Source: Krasilnikovozyma curviuscula
Taxonomy: Eukaryota; Basidiomycota; Tremellomycetes; Cystofilobasidiales; Mrakiaceae
Reading direction: 5' to 3'
Assembly: GCA_014825775.1 (NCBI GenBank)
Contig: MVAQ01000350.1
Coordinates: 1-15,061 of the forward strand
DNA: 15,061 nt
Of the stretch, positions 8,863 to 15,061 are shown in pieces (the stretch's first letter is position 1; the number at the start of each line of letters is the position of its first letter). The position numbers and the translations under genes were made by a program. The notes beneath the pieces were generated by a model. The model ran no database searches. It saw only the letters and a list, made by a program, of their open reading frames with translations, and had not been told where the DNA came from.

Positions 8863-10011
8863 TCATCCTATGGTACTGACTACCAATGAGCTGCCGCTAA
8901 TAATCCCACCCACGAAGATAGCGCTCCTTACATTTAAGTCGCGACCCAGAAGAACGAGCGCTGGACCTGGACAGATACCCATGATGCCCCAGCCTATACT
9001 GGTTGTGGTAAGAAATGAGAGGAGGAAAACGGAGTCAATGCGAGATTAGGGTAGAAAGTAGAAGGGTAGTGGAAGAAAATCTTCTCACCCAAAAAGAACA
9101 GCTCCTGTGACCAATTTCCAATCAATATCTTTCCTTGTAGGCACCTCCCATTTCGTTCCTTTTCCCATCGGTGTTTGACCCTTTTCAACCCTTGGTCGCA
9201 CACTCCAGAACCAGTGGAGAGCGTTGGGAGTCACACCGGCCAGCACAACCATCATCAGACTAGGGTCCCATTCAGATAAAGGGGAGTAGATTTTAAGGAA
9301 ACCAGAGACTTTGGCGGGTGAGGACATTCCCGAAAGGAGAAGACCTGTGCCGAAGAGCACGCCGCTGATGACAGAGGTGAGTGTGGCTGAAGACCGAGCT
9401 ACCTTAGTTGCGGCTTGGGAGGTAATAACAAGTAGGGTCATCTTGTAGAGTTCCGGTAGCGAGGGGTAGATCGGAAGGTACTGTGGTGAGACAGAGGCGG
9501 ATGACGGCGAGAAGCCGAGGTAAGTTGTGGCTATCGCTGTCAACGTGAAGATCATCGAGGCTATGAGAGACCGTTTACTAAATCTTGAAGCTCCACAGAG
9601 CATGTGACCAGAAGTACAGCCTGACCCTAGCTGAAAACGAGAACAGAAATTACACACTTTGTCAGCGCCATTGATCAGCTCGGTTCATCGTTCGACGCTA
9701 ACCTTGGTTCCAATACCAACTAGAAGGCCAACAAGAGCAACCACTAGCACGCTGCTCTCACCTTCACTCGATGTCTGTAGACTATCGTCACTTGCAAGCC
9801 CAGTAATGTCAGCCAACCACCATCCGACGACTTTCGAGCTGGCCAGCAGCCCGCCCAAGAACGCGAACCTCCAAGCTGCATGGTCGCCGAGCACAGCCTG
9901 GGTAACTATCCCGCTAACTCCTGCTATGCGACCTGTCGATGAGAGGAGTGAGGAAGTTGAGAGGTGGAGGATGTATCCGCCTAGCAGGGAGTGGACGGGA
10001 GTGAAGGACAT
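8863..10011 (-). CDS. YeeE/YedE-family membrane transporter (sulfur compound uptake)
   Basis: Integral membrane protein of the YeeE/YedE (TsuA) family, whose bacterial members carry thiosulfate. Exons (complement): 10011-9703, 9630-9089, 8998-8863; introns of 72 and 90 nt; 328 residues, the usual family length. The protein is mostly hydrophobic helices in two related halves. The family motif GSGCTSGHMLCG sits at 105-116, immediately after the first intron, and the second-half counterpart GWGIMGICPGPALVLLGR at about 286-303. The cysteines at 108 and 293 match the pore cysteines known in bacterial YeeE; no cysteine is present in exon 1. Start chosen as the first ATG after an in-frame stop near 10095; it yields FTPVHSLLGG, the expected start of the first helix. 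Substrate in this fungus and membrane location (plasma membrane or organelle) are inferred, not shown. Confidence 0.85.
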
Positions 10012-10640
10012 GAAAATGACGAGAGGCAACAGGTGGTTATGGTATTTGATAGGTGGATGAAAGACGTTGAATTCAAGGAGTGTGGTGGTCCGTCAGACTG
10101 AGTGGATGATGAAATGGAAAGAGCGAGAAAAAAAATAGCGGAAGTTGTCGTTAGCAGACACCGAGTCGCCGATTCCGAATCATGCGTAATCTATCAATGT
10201 CTCGCCGGAAAGGTTATGACTCAAAGTACCAACAGCATCAGTAAAAGGACATAAGTATAAGTCTACAGTAACATCTATGCTCGAGGGCGCGGTTTTCTGC
10301 AAATTGATCGGTTGTTTGAAGTACAAAGATTCAAACACCACTGCATATCCAACGATCGATACCATTCATCACCTTCTCAACATTTCCAGCAAGCTGTAAC
10401 AAGGAAACATGTAGTGGAGGTGAGAAAAAGGAAGTATCGATCATTGGATGAGTGAGAGAAATTCTTACTTTCGCAGGGTTGTTTGTTATCTTTTCACCCT
10501 GGCAGTGATACTAGAGACAAGTCAGTTGACCCCACACGGGAGCTCAAAAGCTAGTCCACCACCTAGTTTAGTGTTATAAAGGTGCTAATTCTGTGCTGCG
10601 GATAGGCTGAGAGTTGAAGGCGATGTATTGAAAAAGAGAT
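10012..10640. other. Upstream region of YeeE-like gene with splice-like signals on both strands
   Basis: The part next to the transporter start (about 10012-10140) looks like a minus-strand promoter and leader, with an A-run at 10128-10135 (T-run on the minus strand). Further out, the minus strand shows an acceptor with a CTGAC branch-like site ending near 10515, a 42-nt stretch open in only one frame (starts YHCQGEKITNNPAK), a GTAAGA donor at 10470, a TTACAG acceptor near 10396, and a continuing open frame (LAGNVEKVMNG...) that stops near 10330. The plus strand offers a rival intron (GTGAGA near 10420 to CGCAG near 10476) with open flanks. No ATG precedes the minus-strand exons and no protein family is recognised; this may be a spliced leader of the transporter, a short gene, or noncoding RNA. 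Confidence 0.3.
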
Positions 10641-11880
10641 GATGATTAAGGAATTTGGTGCCCAGGACAAGATGGAAAAACAACGGAGTCCTCCCCCCTT
10701 ATTTCAGCAACAGTCGATACTAATTTCTTTCAATGTTCAGGATTATAGATGGTGAACTTAGACACCAGGTATACGGATTGGGGCATTCCAACGGTTCAAA
10801 TCGCTCGTATAATTAACTTGCCAAATAGTGGATGAGAATGGATGAGACAATTGATGATAGTACGCGAAACACTTTAAAAAAATAAAAAAAAATCCATTCA
10901 ACCGTCAAGTTGGGCAATTGGATCAGATGAACAGTGCAAAAGAGCGTCAAGAAAAAGATCGTGTACAATGGCGAGGCGCTGCGGTCATTGTTAATAGCCG
11001 CTCCTGAGGGACTATTTCAATTCAACTGCTGACTGAAAGGGGCCACATAATTTACCAGATTTAAAGAGAGCGCAATTCGTCTGTTGTACAGCACATCAAG
11101 CGTGATGTGAAGTGATCGTAAGCAAAGTGTTCTGCCGAAAGAAAGTTCTCGATCAATCAATAGGCTACTTGACCATTTCGGAAACTCAGAAGCATTAATT
11201 TAGATGTTACAAAAGTTCGTCAGACAATGAAGCATGATGTGATGGGAAATAAGAGGTGCTTGAAGTTTCAAATCAAACTCGTTCTGAATTGAATACCCCA
11301 TCTCAGTCTGTCCTGTATAGCTTGTCATTTTTTTTCATAAGGCTTAGTAATGAGATATTCAAATCTTACAACCAGCTCATCTTGTAGAATCTTTCACTTC
11401 GATATCCAAACGTCTCGAGCCGTTGAAGAAAGCTTTTAGCCTAGAACGATGCAGGCATAGCGCACGCTTTTGACAGCTGCGAAACCGCTTTGGAAAAGTT
11501 TTAAACCTTTTGAATATCCCAGTTGGCAAACGTACGGAAGGTGTTGTTAGTAACAGACAAGTTCTTGGATGATTCAAAGTGACTTAGGATAAGAAGTAAG
11601 GACGTAACCTGGAACCCTTTGTGGTAGTGATCGCGGTGCTGAGTGAATGAACCGGATACAGAGAACCTCTAGTGAAGTCTAGTGAACTTGGAAGATATTG
11701 TGTTCCTTGCAGCTGCCAAAGTTCGAGGTAGGGAGGAAAGGAGGATATCAGCCAGAGAGCCCTGCGCTGTGGCTCCACAAGGGGAGGTGATGTTCCCAAT
11801 TATTTGCTTCCCTTTCTTCAAAGGAAAGGATTTAGGAGAAGCCGACGTTTAGATACTAGAAAGAGAGGTGTACTATTCTG
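10641..11880. other. Long intergenic stretch with no recognised gene
   Basis: No coding gene is supported on either strand. Short frames occur on the minus strand at 11377-11577 and 11584-11799; the second starts with TTG and neither resembles a family. An AT-rich run lies at about 10872-10892. A perfect 7-bp inverted repeat with a 4-nt loop is at 11092-11109, and a degenerate 10-bp tandem repeat at 11669-11688. These are small enough to be chance. Confidence 0.5.
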
Positions 11881-12301
11881 AAAGCATGATAACGTCCCTC
11901 AACGGTTAGTCGCCGTCAGCAAAGGCGCGTCACCAACGCTCATCATCATCCATTCGAACTTGAGGTCTATTCGTTCTCCCATTGGGTTGTGCTACCCCAT
12001 ATCACTCTCCTATAGGTTTCTTTCGGGATAACCGCCATACAGAGTTTCCTCATCGCCGTCCTCGTCGCATCCACCTAGCTCGGTCTTGCACGTCATCAAA
12101 CACCAACCAACCAACCCAATCACCTCGCCCATAAACCTCTTCAAATTCAATCGAGGATAAAATCTACTTATATTGCAGCTTTTGCGTCAATCTTCACTCT
12201 TACACCTGTCTTTTTGCCTCAGGAACTCGTGGGTGAGTTTTTCCATGTTTCTAGATGTGGAATGAGCTACGTAGTGACTATAGCTCCCTTCACATCTTAA
12301 C
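11881..12301 (+). promoter_or_regulatory. Putative plus-strand promoter and spliced leader
   Basis: The plus strand has CCAAT-type sequences (CCCATTGGG near 11979 and CCAACCCAATCACC near 12112), then a C/T-rich, G-poor stretch resembling a fungal 5' leader. A consensus donor GTGAGT at 12233 and an acceptor GACTATAG ending at 12283 would give a 51-nt leader intron. An ATG follows at 12302. This suggests a transcription start around 12050-12170. It could serve a short gene at 12302 or be a distant alternative leader for MRS2. Confidence 0.35.
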
Positions 12302-12563
12302 ATGACAAAGCCTAAATCCGGTTCCCTTTCTGTGAGTTATTTCTCGTCTGGACTCCCCTTGATTTTCTGTCGTGGACTCTTGCTCGCGTATTGGATTTGA
12401 AACAAGGCATACGAGGCCACTCTTGTAGCTGATCTTCTGCTCAAAATTATCACGCTCAGCTGCCAATACAAAGGGATCCTTTCCTCTAACTGACTCCCTG
12501 TACTCCGTGGCCACAGTGTTGTCCTGCACGGTTGATAGTGGCTTCCAGCGCACGAGCCCCTGA
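12302..12563 (+). CDS. Possible short spliced ORF of unknown function
   Basis: Not recognised. An ATG at 12302 opens a 10-codon exon (MTKPKSGSLS) ending at a consensus GTGAGT donor (12332). Splicing to CTTGTAG ending at 12428 keeps the frame open for 44 more codons to TGA at 12561-12563, giving 54 residues rich in Ser and Thr. Alternative acceptors (CTCAG, AAAG) give other frames, and the downstream frame 12594-12717 could be a further exon, followed by a GTATGT...TTCCAG intron. The minus strand is also open across this region (12290-12553 and 12337-12705). Splice consensus is the only support, so this may be noncoding transcript or chance. Confidence 0.2.
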
Positions 12564-12814
12564 CAATCTGAGGTCCGAAAATGATTCCTTGAAATGGTTT
12601 ATAACTTGTCAAAGGTGGGAAGCTTGGCACAGAATCTGTTATTTGGCTCGCAGGAGGTCCTTTGGACGATACCCATCGCTCAGATGGATGATGTTGGCCA
12701 GACATGCGCCAGCGGGTATGTTAAAACCACCACAGAAATACCGTCCATCCTTTTCTTTCCGTCCTCTTCTCAAGTAATATTTTCCAGTTATGCAAGCTGA
12801 CACTTAGTTCTCCA

Positions 12815-12882
12815 GTTCAGCTCATCCCGCCACCCCGACTCCCATACCCACTACCTCGTCTCACCTCGTCCTATCACACAAA
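12815..12882 (+). promoter_or_regulatory. Pyrimidine-rich leader of MRS2
   Basis: Immediately upstream of the MRS2 start codon, the plus strand is strongly C/T-rich (blocks such as CATCCCGCCACCCCGACTCC and CTCGTCTCACCTCGTCC) and ends in ATCACACAAA before ATG. This matches the usual look of fungal 5' leaders and start contexts (A at -3) and supports the chosen start. No TATA box is evident. Confidence 0.5.
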
Positions 12883-15061
12883 ATGATCATCCAGTTCATT
12901 TCTCCAAGCCTTAAATCTCTCCTTCCTAAGCGGCCCTTTCGCCTCCACCATCACTCGCACCAGCTTCTCTTTAGTACTACACCTCGTTTTGAATCGGCAT
13001 CGCATGACCTGACGCCGCTAGAGATCAAAGAGCGCAAGCGGGCCATAATCATGGAGGTGAAAAAAAGCCAGACTCGAAGTGTTGAGGGCGAGTCGAAACT
13101 GCACTGTCGGTCCTTCTTACTTTCTTTCGTTTTCTCACCTTACTCATCTACTTCCTGTTTTTCTTCCCCCCGGCACGCGCAACTCGAACAGACTCTATCA
13201 TCAATAAGGACGGAGATATGCATTGTAATGCACAGAAGATAGAGACCACCAAAGCGGGGTTTTGCCATTCGTATAACCTCCATCCGCGGGACGTGCGGCC
13301 TTTAGAATCTAACTCGAATGTGAGCTCCTGCCCTTACATTTTCTTTCTTCTCACTTGTCTTCCCTCGTTGACTCTGACATTATGGTTTTTTCATCACGAT
13401 AGTTGATATCAGGAGTGTACCATGGCCGACAGAACCTCGTCGCCGTCTTCCTTCCACGTCGCTCTGTTGCACCTCAGTCTTCATCCTCCGAAGCAATAAA
13501 AGAGACACGGTTCATCATTATCAACTTCTTATATATCCGAGCGCTAGTGAGGGAGAATGAGGTGCTTATAATGAGTGATGTGAGTGATGGAAAGGATGGT
13601 GCTGGTGAAGGGGACGTGAAGGAGGGCGGGCTCAGGAGTTTGTTTATTGAAAATCTTGAAGTGAGTCGCCGGACATATCCTACCACGTCTCCGATTTGAT
13701 GTACCAGACTCTAACCGAATCAAATTCTTTCGTTCGAATTTCATCTTGGGTTCATCGGATTAGAACCACCTCAAGTCTCCATCATCAGACTCCTTTTACT
13801 TTAAAGTCCTCGACTCACTCTTGGACACCTCCGGTGCTTCCCCTAATTTTTCTTCTACACATTCACAAACTAATTACTATTGCTTTTGTACCAGCCGCAA
13901 CCCTTGAAGCGGAGATGACACTTCTCCGTCGGCAGGTTCGAGTGCTGCTGGACGAGCTTGCGTCGGATCTATCGAGAGACTCGTTGAAGAGGCTGCTGAC
14001 GATCACAAGGGACATCTCGGGGCTTGGGGAAAGGGTTGGGCTTGTCAACGATGCAGTTGAGAGGGTTTTAAATGATGGTAGGCTCGGCGGCTTTCCTTTT
14101 TCTTAGCTGTTTGATGAGCATGTGGGTATACTGATTGGAGACTACTTTTCTTGTTTTTGAGCAGACGATGCGTTATTAAGGTGCGATTTGGACGACGTTC
14201 CATTCGAACGTAAGGCTCATGGAAACACAGATGATATCGAGCTCCTGCTAGAGGTGAGGTCTCCTTCATCTACATACCGCCATGCTGCGTCACGGTTCCT
14301 TCTGATTGAGTATGGTTTGTGTTCCCACCTCCTCTCTTTCTTGATACTTAGACGTTCTCTCAACGAGTTGAAGAAATTATCACAGAAACACAGGTATCAA
14401 GTTAGAAATTTCTACTGGCTGTAGTCTATACTGACATTTTCTTCCCATATTCACTCTGGGCAAATAGACAACAACGGTAACCTTCTCCAGCAGCATTATC
14501 ACACCATGTACACTCAGTTGCTTAAAATCACGTCTCTCTTTCTACCCTAGACCAACGTTGATTCCATGCAGGATATCGTACGAGTTATTTCATTGAGAAA
14601 TCCCATGCCTCTCTGGCTTCGCTGACTGCTCTTTTATAGGTTGAACTGCTGTTGGATACCACTCGAAATCAACTTCTTGTGCTCGACTTGAAGGTCAATC
14701 TAGTCACATTCGGTGCGTTTCTTTTCCTTTCTACATTTCGGATCCATGCATTGCTGACCAAGAATCCTTCTCCCAGGGCTAACCTTTGGAACCCTCCTCG
14801 CCGGTCTATTCGGCATGAACCTAATCAGTGGCCTTGAAGAGCACCCTTGGGCGTTTTACTACGCAACTTTCTCTATTTCGGCTATTTCGACAGTGTTCGT
14901 CACGCTTGGTCTAAGGAAGCTGAGGATCATGCGGAAGATGGGGCTTGAGGGCGTCGGCGGTAAGAACGCAGAGTGGGCACATCAGATTCGTGGAGCTCAT
15001 GGTGGTCAAAAATGGGGCGTCAGGTTCGGAAGTGATGGTGGGAAGGAAGGGGGGGAGAGAG
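12883..15061 (+). CDS. MRS2: MRS2/LPE10-type mitochondrial magnesium channel, 3' end cut by window
   Basis: CorA-superfamily Mg2+ channel of the inner mitochondrial membrane. Exons: 12883-13105, 13192-13319, 13403-13660, 13764-13833, 13895-14077, 14165-14253, 14352-14393, 14468-14476, 14551-14577, 14640-14712, 14777 to the edge; 462 residues so far, no stop reached. The N-terminus (MIIQFISPSLKSLLPKRPF, then Arg/His-rich) looks like a mitochondrial presequence. Conserved blocks follow: HPRDVRPLE (about 103-111), INFLYIRALVRENEVLI, a long helical stretch, DDIELLLE (about 310-317), DTTRNQLLVLDLKVN, then membrane helix 1 ending in the diagnostic GMN (380-382; DNA 14812-14820), an acidic loop EEHPW, and helix 2 followed by a basic tail. 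The spliced spacing from LLLE through RNQ equals that in yeast and plant MRS2, which supports exons 7-10. Intron 1 has a weak donor (GTCGGT) but gives the correct length against yeast MRS2. LPE10/MFM1 paralogue identity cannot be excluded. Confidence 0.88.
14468..14476 (+). other. MRS2: 9-nt microexon of MRS2
   Basis: Three codons (ACA ACA ACG, Thr-Thr-Thr) lie between an AAATAG acceptor and a GTAACC donor, flanked by two introns of 74 nt each. Including it keeps phase 0 across exons 7-9 and gives exactly the residue spacing between the Glu-Ile pair (EEII) and the conserved Leu-Asp...Arg-Asn-Gln seen in MRS2 proteins; skipping it would remove three residues without a frameshift. Confidence 0.75.

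Noticed and set aside
9659..10060. 133-codon plus-strand ORF
   Set aside because: Antisense to exon 1 of the YeeE-like gene.
10790..10812. Possible tRNA B box (GGTTCAAATC)
   Set aside because: The flanking bases do not form the T-stem, and no A box or acceptor stem is found at the right distance.
11092..11109. Perfect 7-bp hairpin with 4-nt loop
   Set aside because: About one such hairpin is expected by chance in a window this size; no T-run or conserved context.
11669..11688. Tandem CTAGTGAAGT/CTAGTGAACT repeat
   Set aside because: Only two imperfect units; no sign of a larger array or mobile element.
12290..12705. Two minus-strand ORFs (87 and 122 codons) as a gene divergent from MRS2
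   Set aside because: They overlap in different frames with no clean splice linking them, the shorter begins with GTG, and no family is recognised; plus-strand splice signals compete.
14188..14424. 78-codon plus-strand ORF reading LKKLSQKH as MRS2 coding
   Set aside because: That frame runs through an intron; the frame starting at 14352 (TFSQRVEEIITETQ) matches MRS2 spacing exactly.

Overview
The window looks like nuclear DNA of a basidiomycete fungus, most likely a Tremellomycete-type yeast. This is inferred from the very high density of short (about 60-110 nt) GT-AG introns, the closely spaced multi-exon genes, and proteins that match fungal versions of CAF-1, MRS2, PPP1R37 and YeeE/YedE families. 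No bacterial-style genes, rRNA, tRNA, CRISPR array or transposon was recognised. All gene models were built by reading splice sites by eye and checking that the joined frame keeps family motifs in register.

Layout, left to right. 1-107: a gene end or start cut by the window edge, strand uncertain. 723-4704 (minus): a nine-exon, 1124-residue leucine-rich-repeat protein of the PPP1R37 (protein phosphatase 1 regulatory subunit 37) type, with a C-terminal segment that resembles a GAT three-helix bundle. 5099-8229 (minus): an eight-exon, 794-residue CAC2, the WD40 subunit of chromatin assembly factor 1. 8863-10011 (minus): a three-exon, 328-residue YeeE/YedE-family membrane protein, probably a carrier of sulfur compounds. 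These three genes are in tandem with gaps of about 0.4-0.6 kb. 10012-12882: an unusually long 2.9 kb gap containing splice-like signals and short ORFs on both strands, but no recognisable protein. 12883 to the right edge (plus): an MRS2/LPE10-type mitochondrial magnesium channel with at least eleven exons, including a 9-nt microexon, cut off after the GMN motif and second membrane segment.

The genes do not form one pathway: phosphatase regulation, nucleosome assembly, sulfur uptake and mitochondrial magnesium uptake are separate housekeeping functions, as is normal for fungal neighbourhoods. The points most worth a second look are the LRR plus GAT-like architecture with a degenerate PP1-docking motif, the MRS2 microexon, the eukaryotic YeeE gene with its cysteine pattern, and the long unexplained gap.
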